Translations under genes and position numbers: made by a program
Assembly: GCA_951394405.1 (NCBI GenBank)
Contig: OX596334.1
Span: forward strand, 806,001-870,000
DNA length: 64,000 bases
Source of the DNA: Coprinellus micaceus
Lineage: Eukaryota > Basidiomycota > Agaricomycetes > Agaricales > Psathyrellaceae
Direction: 5' to 3'
Notes under the pieces: generated by a model
What the model was told of the DNA's origin: nothing
Database searches by the model: none
The model's input: only the letters and a program-made list of their open reading frames with translations
Part shown: positions 27,285-37,992 of the stretch, piece after piece
How positions within the stretch are numbered: position 1 is the stretch's first letter
Layout: every line of letters starts with the position of its first letter

Positions 27285-28499
27285 CCCTATGCTTCGCCTT
27301 GCCCGCGCTTCCTTCCTCCCCGACGTCTAACCCCCTTTTCACGTCGATATCCTCCGCCGCTTGTCTGAGGAACCCGGCGCGGTAAGCCACCGCCTGGTTG
27401 GTGTTGTGCTGATAAACGTGGTGGTCAACGGAAGGTTGTCTGGCGCCTTGACATGGGCTCCGAGAAACGTGTACTCGAGTGGTGGATTTGGAGGGCAGAA
27501 CGGTAGGCGGTCGAACACTGTCGAGAACATGGCGGTGGGAGAGGACGTCAGGGCGACTAGGACGCCATACTTGGCACTATGGAAGCGAACTTGGTGACGG
27601 AGCTTCGGAGGGCGAACGGCCCCTCGCCAAAACGCGGATCCTTCCTCCCATGTCCTTGACGCAGCGTTGTTGAGATAGAGGCTTGGTTCAACCAGGGGAG
27701 GAGATGGCTCACGATGCGGTGGTGGTGTTAGCCAGAGAGGAGGGTAGGTAGGTCCATGAGGAGGACCAGAGGTCTCGGACCAAATTGGCGGATACGTTGT
27801 TGATTCCGAATTGACGAGCATGGGCTGCAGAAGGGCGATATAGCGGGCTGTTGTCTTGCTGGATCATGGGGTGGCATGCGAGGTGGTGCTCCTCTCCGTG
27901 TGTAAGCATCAATTCGGAGGACGATCGCCTGTAAGAATTGTCAGTATGGTGGATGGGTAAGGTATGAAGGAGGTACAGATTCAGAGGCTGCGTTATCAAG
28001 GGATGGGGAGACAAGAGGTCGAGAGGAAGTGACTGAGGGGAGAGGGAGGTGAAGGGAAACTGCATTCGCAAAGAGGGGGGCACAAAGATTCACAGAAGGG
28101 AACGTAGCGCCATCGTTCCAGCCCCAACGCCAATTATCAGAGCTATCCAACCCTGTGAGGTTTCGAAGATCCTCGCCAAAACGGCTCCTTCTCGATTCCT
28201 TCATCTTCTTACCCGGCTGGAAGAACGTGGGCTTGATGCTGAAGTCGAGGATTGGGATCACCAAATCCCCGTTAGTCGATTGTGATCCTCTACGTCTGGT
28301 GGTGGGTGGGAGAGGGTGGCTACGAGGAGAACGAAGCCTGAATTGATTGACATCGAGCCTTGCCTAGAGCTACTCAACATGGCTGTCTGATATTCGTCGG
28401 ATCGTGGCTGAAGGGCGTTCGCGCTGGGTGCATGGATCAGGGGTCACAACTCCCCTCGACTGAGCGGAGCGTATAATTATGTCATAGATGGATGTCGTT

Positions 28500-29000
28500 C
28501 TTGTGGTCGTTCAGGTTGTCGTCAAAGGCCAATACCAGCGGGTGCGGGAGAGTTTTGCAAGGCAAAGGCGGATTGGGATGCCGTTGCGCAAGGCCGGCGG
28601 GGAACCGGGGATTTACAACCGTTGAGTCAAAGGAGGGTCGGGGTGAAGGACCTCATGGAAGGCGTAGAGGCAGGGAGTCATGAGAGAGGATCGTGGTCGA
28701 GAGCAGAGAGCCGTCGGTGTCGAGCATCGGCGTCCATCGGCGTCAGCCTGAGCCTGTGGCTGTGCTCTCGGCCTTTCGCAAACACGGTGGGCTGACTCGA
28801 AACTTGTCTCTTCTTCCCGCCTCCCTCCTCCCCACTCTCCAGCTATCTGCACCAGGCTCGGAACATCGACGTCTCAACGGACTTGTACTGGGCGCCTATC
28901 CCCCGGCGCCTAATCGCCTCGGGGGCGACGTCACTGTGATGTCCGCGCCACTTCGTTTACGGCACTAAGGCTTCGATAGCCACCCTCCTCCCACTCCCCG
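28500..29000. repeat. Partial third copy of the duplicated segment's first module
   Basis: The end of block B is also related to the beginning of blocks A and B. The motif AGAGGATCGTGGTCGAGA occurs at 1901-1918, 8598-8615 and 28685-28702, and the stretch up to the TTTACGGCAC at about 28964 follows the same order as 20000-20160 (GACGACGTCAC-like and CGCC-rich segment, then TTTACGGCAC). Sequence to the right no longer follows A or B. Confidence 0.5.
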
Positions 29001-32000
29001 CCTTCCCTCACGGCTACATACGTCTCCCGCCCACAGAACGCCTCATTGACTATCACTCTCGCTTCATGCCCGATCCCGCCAACAGTCGGCTTTGACTCTT
29101 CGTGACGATCCCGATTCCACTTGCCTTCCCCATCCCGCCCCACTCCCTGGATACCCCTCCGCCGCTCCCGCCACATCCTCAACATCAGACAGCATCCCCA
29201 CCTCCCCAACCCCTCCCCCGCTATCCTCCTACCTACGGCTGCCCCCCTAGCTCCTGCATACACACGCCCATTCGTCCTTCTGACCTCCTGGCCGTCGTTT
29301 CTTCTGCGCTTTACCGATCGGCATAAGCTATAACAATGCTTAGGAATATCTTTCTTCCTCGAGTTGGTAGACACTGAACTGAAGCTGCGCCAGCATATAC
29401 ACGATTGTCGTCCACCCCACGAAGGATCGTTTCGCCTCCAAGAGGGGGGAACGGGAGAGCTTGGGGACGCAAATTCGCTGGACGAATGATGGTGCTGGTC
29501 ATCTCCGACAAAGGCTCGATTATGCGTGGCACTACGGGAAATGGAATTGAGCCGCGGGATCGTGAGCAACTTGAACAGGGGACGGGTGTCGAGGACGCTA
29601 TGGCCTCCCCTCGTCAATCGGCGCGAGCAAGGCTGTCTTGGTGAGCTTTCGTGACGTCGAACGGCTCTACCCCGCCTATACGACCCGCGCTTGTCTCCCA
29701 ATTAACTGGGACGCTTGGCTGGATTTTCTCGACGCTCTCGCGCAGGAAGGCGAAACCCCGTGATGGTAAGCGTGAAGTGAGGAGGGGTGACGCTGGATCG
29801 GCACTTGAGGAAGATTGGACGAGCCTTGTATCGTCGAGGTCGATTTTGCTACGGCGGACCTGTGGGCGTGGCAGAGGTATTGTGCCTTGGAAGCACCCGC
29901 CTAGATGGTCCTGACCTGTAAGGAAGTCGTCAGCGGACTATACACGGGAAGTAATGGGAAATAAAATCATCGCGGGGATGAGGCGGGTTACGTACGCTTC
30001 ACAAAGGCGCATGAAACAGCGAAAGAATGAAGGCCTGACGTACCCACTACGACGATCAGATCGCCATTACTACCATCCTCGAATCCTCCCCCACTTTCGC
30101 TTTCTCCCCCTTCCGACCCCCTTCCCCTCCCTCCTCCTACGGCACAAACGACGTTTAATCTTGGGTTCCCCGCAGTGGTGCTGGTGAGCGCAGTGTGGGT
30201 GGGCGGTGTCACGCCGAGCCTCAAATACATAGGCTTCGGGTGGGCACGGCGGTGTAAGTGGAGAGAGTGGATGGAGGGTGGCGATGGAATATGACGAGCA
30301 CGACAGGGAGCTGGGTCTCCCCTCTACTTCGAGGGAATGGGATTCGGTGAAGGTGGCCGGAGAATGTGAACGGCTCGTCACCAGCGGCATGGCGTGCTCA
30401 ACCCCGTCCATCGAGAGCATTGTTTGGACCTCCTCGATGTCCGGACACTGGAGGTAGTGCAAGGACACCGGCAGTTCCGAGAGGGCCCAGAACACATAAC
30501 CCACAAGTATCATCACAATTCCGCCCGTCCCGCCTTCTGGCCCTTCGAACATCCCCCGCCTCAAGATGTCGTCCCTCGTCGGCGTATGAAGACACCTCCG
30601 TTGAATAAATAGAACGCTTGACTATGTGCGCCTCGCCACGCCACGCCACAGTCCCCGCCATCCTCAACTTCCGCAAGCTGGGAAACGAACGCTTTAGGGG
30701 AGGGGACGGTGCGGTACGTCGAATTCTTTCGCGCAGCGCTGACATTGTTCTCTCCGCAGCTTTGAATACTGGTCTTCGTAGACGGCGGATCGTTTGGAGG
30801 GTGGCGGAGGTGATGGTATCCGAGGGTGTAGCTGAATCCTGCGGCTTGTTGGCGTACGACCATCTCCGAAGGTAAAGGTATTATAATACGACCTTCAGGT
30901 CAATATGTTGTGTATCCGTCGATCCAATTCGACCCAACGCTGCGATCGACGACGGCGTCGAAACCAGGATCAAGCCTCTGGGTGTCGCGAAACGAGGAGG
31001 GAAGCCTATCGGTGGGTACGTTGGCTGGAAGGCAGTTCTTGCCGTTTTCCATTGAATCGAACGCGGTATCCTTCATCGCAGGACGTGCGGCTTACGAGTC
31101 GAGAGGCTCGATCTATGTGGAGCTCCAGGGTACGGGGCCGGCTTCCAGGAGGCGATTAGGGAATACGTCGATCGGAGGTGTTACAAACGCCGTCGAGGAG
31201 TACTTGAAGAGGATGTACTTGAAATGGAGTGTCGATGCAGCGAGCTATGGGGCGGACGGCTGGGGTAGCTTAGGTGTCGTTGGCGTCGGTCGGCGCGTTC
31301 CTTGAGGAAGCGGGTACTGGAAGAAGACCTTCAGTACATGCTCTGAGGAGAGTAGAGTGTTGAGAAACGCACCTGAACCCAGTTCAATTAGTAAAATGCA
31401 ACGCTGTTGCCGGCGCTCGAACCAGGAGAGAACGTCGTCGACATCGGATCTCGTTAACCCGGTAGCGAATGAGACCATGCGGCGACCCTCTGGATACTAG
31501 GCATCACTTGGAATGTCCTGGACAGAGAGCGAATGAGGGATATGGGGGAATGGATAAGAAGACGGGACGTACGTTCTTCAGAGTCTTTTGTCATATTCCA
31601 AAAGATTTAGGAAGCACTGCTGCCCATACAGCCGCACAGGGCCGGAGAATGGAGGTAGATGATGGCGTCGAACTCCTCCAGGTCTCTCCAGGGTTGGACT
31701 TTAGTGGGTGTCGGGGAGAGGGTGAAACGGCATGCCGTGGGCAAGCGCTCAATGTCATTTTCTGCGTGAAAGGATTATTGGCAGCGAATACGTGTTCCAA
31801 CGATTCTACGGAGAGAGGGCCAAGGTCAGTACAAAGGTGCGGTGAGGAAGGGGGAAGCGAGGAAGAATGATGTAGAGGAGGAGAGTGGGCAGGATTGAAC
31901 ACCGAGAGCTCAAGGAGAGTCGAACCGCTCATTTCCAGGTCTCCGTCCACTCGTTAAAGTCTGGCAGACTCACCAAAGTTCCGCCTCCACCTCGCTACCG

Positions 32001-34369
32001 TCAGGGAGATCTCAGCTCTTCCCCTTGCCTTCCGCCTACCCGTCCAGAGGAATGCCGAAGCCGGGGCTGGATCGTTTCGGGGTTCCGTGGTCAACAGCAT
32101 TTGTGTGGGAGGGATCGTAGTCTGGGTAGCAAAGAAGAAGAACAAGAGGGCTGAGGGAAACGAGGGCTAGGTATCCTTAGAAGGGCTTGTTGGGAGGTAC
32201 GAGCCCCTGAGTTGTCCGCGCGTCGGCACTTGAGGGTCGCCCGAGGATGTTCTGTTGCGACTGGGCATTTGTGGTCCTTGCTGAGCTGGCCAATGGGTGT
32301 CCATGCTGTAGACGTATGAAGGTGGTGGCTCGTCCTAGTGAGTTCTGGGAGGCGAAAAGATGGGAGTTCAGATGCAACCTCGAAGCGCCCAAAGAGCGTC
32401 CATCACCATCGGGCCGGTCTCGCTCCAGGCCGTTCTCTTTTTCTGACCACCACTACCACCTCTTCCTCTAGCTCGTCCACACCTCGCGCCTTCTCCATTC
32501 GCCTTCTCCGCCGCCATCTATCTGCTCTTCGCGCTTCCCTCCTCCCGGGATTCTTCGATCGGGTTGGGAGCCTCGCTGACTCGCTCCGTCGACTTGCAGG
32601 GGCTCTCTCTCGGATGTCCGCAAGTACCTCGAGCCAAAACTCTGCACGTTTCCGTTACTCACACCCCGTTTCCGACAGGAGATACCCAGTACCCAGCATT
32701 CCAGAGGAAGCGAATACTTGCTGAGCTATGTTTCGACGCGGATGAACGAACTTTGTCGTAGCTCCTGGCGTAGCTCGGTGAAAGCGTGTAGAAAACTCCC
32801 TTCGCCTCCCGCCCTCTACGACGGCACCGGGGCAGGACGAGTTTCTGTTTGGCAATGGGAGATGGATATGAATGCCCACGCCCACAACATCGACACCCAC
32901 TCGCTCACTCAACTCCACGCCAGGAAAGTGGGCCGAACAACGAGCCGTCGATCGGCAAGCAGCCTTGGTGGAAGTAGCGCTGCGCATCGGGCTTGGGTGG
33001 GACTGAGTGTTTAGAAACACAGGTACGCCTCTTCCGTTTTGTCCCCCTTTCCTTCCGTTCTTATCTCCCGGTCTCGCTTACCTTCTGACTGCCTCCTTCC
33101 ATTCACCACCTATCGGCGCATGAGCCTTGTTGCTTTATATAGACCCACATTCAACCTCGTTCCCTTTCTCTAACCATGCAGTCCGCTGACATCCTCTCTC
33201 ATAGGCGACGATTATCGAAATCGAATCTTCCACACAGCAAGGTTCCCCAGAGCTCTATGCCTTTTCCAACCCCGACCTCGACGCGTTTCGTCTCCATAAG
33301 TGCCGACCGCCTTCATCGATTCCACCAATATTATCTGAACTCCTCCTTCGGTGCCTCTACCTCCTCTTCGCCCATCCACCACCCACCCAGGGAGCCATAT
33401 ATGACCTCAGCTCCACCCGCGATGCCATACCACTGAGGATATCCGCGTCTCAACTAGCAGGACCTGCAATAGCGGCGAGGCAAGATCCTCAGCCGTCCCT
33501 ACGACCCCACCATTCCCCATGGTCACCATCCTTGGTCGTCCATCCTTGGTTGTCTCCCTCCTGCGCCACCTCTGTTGATGCAAGAGAGGAGCCCGCCCTC
33601 GTCCCCAACTGCCGTCAGGTTCTGGGCGGGGTAGGAGAAGGTAGAAGGGGTGGCTTAATCCATCGCAATCTCCAATTGTGCAGTGAGAGGGAGAAGTTGG
33701 CTTGAGTAAGTGGGCGGAGGGACGATGTCAACGAGCGACGGTGGAGGGAGGAGGGAAGAAGGGCGAATAATGCGAGTCTGCGGTGGGGAGGGTCCGAAAG
33801 GCCGTGTCCCTGTGACGACGAGGACGTAGCCTTCGTGTAGAGTACACTTCCCCCGATCTTCAGCTCTGCGTCTTTCCACTGTGTATCCCCACCCGAATCT
33901 CTAATGTTGCTCCCCATTTATCTTTTCCTCTACGCACAACACTTCGGTTTGGTCCCCTTCATGAAAGCCATTTATATCTTGTTACTACCATCGTGGAGCA
34001 AGGAGGTGTTGCACGTCGTCGCCTTCTACCTCGAGCGTGCAACGTTCCTCTAGACGCCAATACTGAAAGTTTAAACAGACTTCCGGCGTGGGTCCTGGGA
34101 GGAGGGATGAAAGTAGGAAATTGATATTTCGAAGATGGTCTACAGGATCGGGAATAAAATAAATGGAGAACACCAGGGGGAAGCAGGTGAAAGGATAGGG
34201 AAGTTGGGAATTCATGAGAGGTGGATGCAAGGTGAGATCTTGAGAAGACTACAAAGAGAATAGGGTTACAAAAGAGATGCTTGAGCACACGAAAGGCCAG
34301 GGACCGGGACATTGTGCATAAGAAATATGAGGTGAGTATAGAACGGGTTAATACTTGGAAGAATGTGTA
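29001..34369. other. GC-rich stretch without a supported gene
   Basis: No splice chain or known domain was found. The longest frames (28931-29701 minus, 30910-31305 plus) are single and unsupported. The frame at 30910-31305 has ordinary protein composition (SIESNAVSFIAGRAAYESRG) but no recognised family. Position 32282-32316 is an inverted match of 4662-4700 in block A, so pieces of the duplicated family also occur here in opposite orientation. Confidence 0.35.
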
Positions 34370-34377
34370 GCATACAG

Positions 34378-35152
34378 CAAGGGGCAGCTAGCGGAGAAAT
34401 TCGCGACATCATGATTCCTGTACCCCCGTGGGAAGGGGTTTTCTGGGGTCCTCGTCCAGATTTGGGAGCCGCCCCGATCAACTTCCTTTTGAGGACACAA
34501 AAGCCCCTAAGGCGCCAACTCCTTGGTCGCCGTTAGGGCATCTACATAGGTCGAGGGAGTTTATCCGTAGACTTTCAGAGATAATAGATACTCTTGAGAC
34601 TTCGGAAGATGCTGTGCTCACCATCCTTCCCCACCATGCCCCCCAAGCTTAAGCTCCATGATCAAGGAATTCAAGTTCCCCACAACCTCCCTGGCGAGGA
34701 CGGCGAGCAGATTCTCCTGAACGTCTACATCGATGACAGTGGTCAGGCCCAGGGAGAGTACATTCTCTGTGACATATGCAATGCTCCGATTAAGGTTATG
34801 GGTAAGCATTGTCGCTCCACGGCTGGCCTCACCAATCATAAGGATAAGGGGTGTATGGCAAAGGTCTCTAGAGGGATCGTACAAGCGGCCCAAAAGCGCG
34901 TTATTGCGGACTCAAGAACCCTTCTCCAATCAAGCGTAGTCGTCAGGTACAGGTACAGGGTGGTGGGGTGGTGGATAATTAGGTATATTTCGCGCAGGCG
35001 AGTACGACGAGTGAGAGTAGCTTGTGGCCCCTATGTACGAAAATGGAAACTGATCGCAGTGGACCCACAATATGACCAGGACCCCAGACACTCAGTTCCC
35101 ACGGGGGTTTAGGGATCATGATGTCGCCCATTTCTCCGCTGGCCGCCCCTTG
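34378..35152. mobile_element. hAT-like element with long inverted ends, 775 bp
   Basis: The two ends are inverted copies over about 80 bp (34378-34457 and 35073-35152), both beginning CAAGGGGC. An exact 8-bp duplication, GCATACAG, flanks the element at 34370-34377 and 35153-35160. Inside lies a zinc-finger reading frame (34636 onward), while no catalytic transposase region is present. It looks like a deletion derivative of a hAT transposon that kept the first coding part of its transposase. Confidence 0.85.
34636..35112 (+). CDS. Zinc-finger N-terminal fragment of a transposase
   Basis: The frame starts MPPKLKLHDQGIQV at 34636, a good ATG context (ACCATGCC). It encodes CDICNAPIKVMGKHC followed by TAGLTNHKDKGC, a C-x2-C...H...C arrangement like the BED-type or C2H2-like fingers at the N-terminus of hAT transposases, which bind the element's own ends. 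From about 34905 the composition turns Arg/Tyr-rich and a neighbouring frame reads more naturally (SPIKRSRQVQVQGGG), so a one-base frameshift or an intron boundary is likely there. The frame ends at a TAG inside the right inverted repeat. The catalytic domain is missing. Transposase origin is inferred from its position inside a hAT-like element. Confidence 0.55.
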   Translation: MPPKLKLHDQGIQVPHNLPGEDGEQILLNVYIDDSGQAQGEYILCDICNAPIKVMGKHCRSTAGLTNHKDKGCMAKVSRGIVQAAQKRVIADSRTLLQSSVVVRYRYRVVGWWIIRYISRRRVRRVRVACGPYVRKWKLIAVDPQYDQDPRHSVPTGV

Positions 35153-35160
35153 GCATACAG

Positions 35161-36105
35161 TTGATACATCAACGGGGACGGAAAAAAGGACGAATAAGAT
35201 TGAAACATAAGGAGAGGTTCCGAGTGGACCACGAAAAATGGATGGGCTTCAGGCTACAGTGCACTGAGAAGCAGCAATGGTGGAGGAGGGCGGGTGCCAG
35301 CTTGCTCCACACATCACTCCGCCGGTGATGATTAGGCGGCTAGCCGTCGGCGTCGATGTGTGGAGGATGGGTGCGAGGAATCTGCGTAGAAATATGTCGC
35401 CCATAATGATAGTGTGGGCATCTGCCATTTCTACCGAGGTAGCAGTGGGGCCTGCACTTGAAAGGAGAAGGTTAGTATCTGATGAACAAGATTTAGGGCG
35501 AGGAGATAAGTGAAGGAAAGCGAGTGTGAGGGTTTGATGGTGATTGGAAAGATGGAGACGAGAGCAATAGACGGACAAAAGAGAAATGGTCATGGAGGAG
35601 TAGCAAATAGGTGAGAGGGGGGGCAAAGAAAGTGTACGAGTAAATGAGGAAGTTGGAACAAAACATACCACGAGTACGCCCTCGTACTACCTCCTGCCCT
35701 GCCAACACACCACCACTACTGCTCCCTCCCGGCCTCAGCCTCTCTCATTGCTGAGCTTGTCCCTCCTTCATATCAACCCTTTCTGCTACTCCTCCTTGCC
35801 CGGAAATGACGAAGCACAGAAACACATCGTATGCCGGCCCATACGGCACCTCGCACCCAGCAGGAGGGCTTCAAAGACACGTTATACCACCGACTGAGTC
35901 CCTTCGAGGAGATATCTATTCGTCGAGAATGAGATAGTTAGCAATCTTCTAAACACATCGAAATTCAGACGATGAAGGGAAAGGGGCCAAAGGTGCGTTA
36001 AACAAGCAACCAGAGGCGAAAGGGATGAGCAAAAGAAATGAACGGCGATGTAGAGGTTGGGAATCGAGATAAGGTAAGACCAGAAAGGATTGGGACGAAG
36101 CACAG
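35161..36105. other. No gene seen between two hAT-like elements
   Basis: Only short frames on both strands, with no recognised domain. The stretch is moderately GC-rich. Confidence 0.35.
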
Positions 36106-36113
36106 GACAACAC

Positions 36114-36807
36114 TAGTATTGCCAAAGTTCGGCTCAAAACCGTGGAACTGACCAACCGAGCCGCACAAAGCCGAACCTAACCTGACTGACGGCTCAACGG
36201 TTGGTCAGGTTCGGCTTCTGCCAGCTTGGGGCCCCAACTTTGGCGTTGTGGCTTGAGCCGTGAGCCGTTCCCAATTGGGGTGGCCTCACAGTCCAGCTCC
36301 TCAGTCAATTCTCCTTGCCATTGGAGGGTTGTAAACCATCTCGTAGATCTCTTAGATACTTAAAATAATATTTGAAAGCACAAGAATAAGATTTCAGAAG
36401 AGTGCTGAAAGGATTCTCATTTCTGAGCCCCAGCTGAGGAGCCCACACTGCTACTTTCGGCTATGACCCCTGTCCTTGGACCTAACATCCCACAAACCTT
36501 TCCTCCATGGTGCCAGCTCAACATATTCGTAAATAAACTCTTCTATTTATGTATGAATACTAATTTATGACATGTATGAGGCGATTGGGTACTCCCTCTA
36601 CGACCTCTGGTGTGGATATTGATTTCTCAGACAACACAGTCGCTCAATATGGTCATATTAGGGGCACAATGGCTCAAGCCGGCTTCCAGCCACAACCAAC
36701 CACGCTAGAGCCGAAACCGTGGCCATCGGTTTGGAACTGTTGCCAGATGGAGCCGTAACTGCCACCAACCGCACCAAGCTGAACCGAGCCAAACTTCAGC
36801 AACACTA
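36114..36807. mobile_element. hAT-like MITE, 694 bp
   Basis: Ends read inward are TAGTATTGCCAAAGTTCGGC on the left and TAGTGTTGCTGAAGTTTGGC on the right. The exact 8-bp duplication GACAACAC lies at 36106-36113 and 36808-36815. Subterminal regions are rich in GGCTC/GAGCC motifs in both orientations (for example GAGCCGTGAGCCG, CTCAAGCCGGC), which could be transposase binding sites. No coding capacity; the middle (36340-36560) is AT-rich. Confidence 0.87.
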
Positions 36808-36815
36808 GACAACAC

Positions 36816-37714
36816 AGGCCATTCGGTGTTCCATTGGGGAATGACTAGAAAGGAAAACGCAAAAACAACAAAAAATCGAACACGAAATGTACCTGGTACG
36901 CAGAGTTGATCTACACTGCTTCAACCTTGCCCATGCCCTTCCCTCCTAACACTCCCATCCCCTGCCCGCCCGAACTCACCTCTCACTCTTCCTCCTTCCC
37001 TCTTGCTGCCTCTTTGAACGCCCCTGCCCACTGACGTCGTCCCTCCACCTTCTCATAGGGCGATCTCTCACCACTAAAGGACTGGAGACATCGGCGAGGC
37101 GAACCATGCCACGCCCCCTACCCTCCACCTCTTCCGATCGCGCCACCCTGCTAACGTATGGATCCCGTTGTAGGAGATCGAGGGCCCCCAACCAAGGCTT
37201 TGGTGAAGGGCTATCGTGGAGGTGGATATGAGGAGCGAGGAGGGAGTAGGCGAACAATGGTACTTGAATGGGTATCATGGTGGATGGTGAGCGGCGGGTT
37301 TGCCCTCTTTCGGCAGAGAAGAGAGGCTTTGGTGATGAAAGGTTCTGAGCGAGGGTAGGAACCGCATGCTCCTGACTCGACCCAAGGCGCTGCACGATGT
37401 TCAATCCGTTCCATGGTTGCTCTTCACGGTTAGAGGTCAGGAAGGTTGTGGTGCGGGCGGAGGGGGAGGGAAGTCGGTTTCCATTGGCGTCAGGAAGAAG
37501 TTTAAGGGGTTCAACGAGGCAGGGGATACGGCTTTCAAGGTGTATGGCCTGCCTGGGGATTGGAAGTTTGGAGGACCTGTCGTTCACAAGAGTGGGGCCT
37601 GGCAATGCATCCGGGGAGGTTGCCGTGCCGACACATAACAATCTGGGGAACCGTGGCCTATGCGGGAGGTGTCAATAGGCAGTGGTGACGAGATCGGTGG
37701 GAGTGGGACCCCCC
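36816..37714. other. Short stretch without a supported gene
   Basis: A single uninterrupted minus-strand frame (36976-37641, 221 codons) is the longest, but it has no recognised domain and low-complexity composition. It ends close to the left terminal repeat of the outer transposon, so it could be a host gene edge. I do not call it. Confidence 0.3.
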
Positions 37715-37757
37715 CAGTGCTCAGAGGACCCCGGAATATACTGCCAGAAGTTAGGTA
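37715..37757 (+). repeat. Left terminal inverted repeat of the outer element
   Basis: Pairs with 63154-63196. The inner 24 bases, from GAATATACTGCC to AGTTAGGTA, match without a mismatch. Motifs TATCTGGATTG and TATCCGGATT follow within 100 bp. Confidence 0.7.
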
Positions 37758-37992
37758 CGGAGGGCGCCCCTTTTATCTGGATTGTTTTGGGTGGGTTATA
37801 TCTGGATTGCACCTGGGTTCGGTCCAGGGTCCCCAATTTTATCCGGATTCCTGCAGGTAAGTTCTATTTTTGCGAGGATCCCCAATTTCGGCCGATTTTT
37901 TCGCTCAGAGCGCTTATTTCGTTGCCTGTGTTCCATACGAGTGACCTGAAGTAGTGTACAAACAGGAGGAATTGGATTCCAGCGTGCTAAGC

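Larger units (their letters stand above)
19460..29000. repeat. Segmental duplication, block B
   Basis: Diverged direct copy of block A (1380-8900), offset about 17.95 kb at its left end and about 20.1 kb at its right end. Part of the extra length comes from two hAT-like insertions (24511-25281 and 26878-27284). Block B shares with A the order of modules, including the matching segments at 20262-20640, 20948-21240 and 21338-21780. Small indels interrupt frames relative to A, so no protein gene is called. The size and order of shared modules argue for one old duplication of a whole segment rather than many independent repeats. Confidence 0.65.

Noticed and set aside
28931..29701. 256-codon minus-strand open frame
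   Set aside because: Arg/Gly/Ser-rich composition typical of antisense frames in GC-rich DNA; no domain, no splice or start support.
36976..37641. 221-codon minus-strand open frame next to the outer element
   Set aside because: No recognised domain and overlapping long frames on the plus strand; may be chance.
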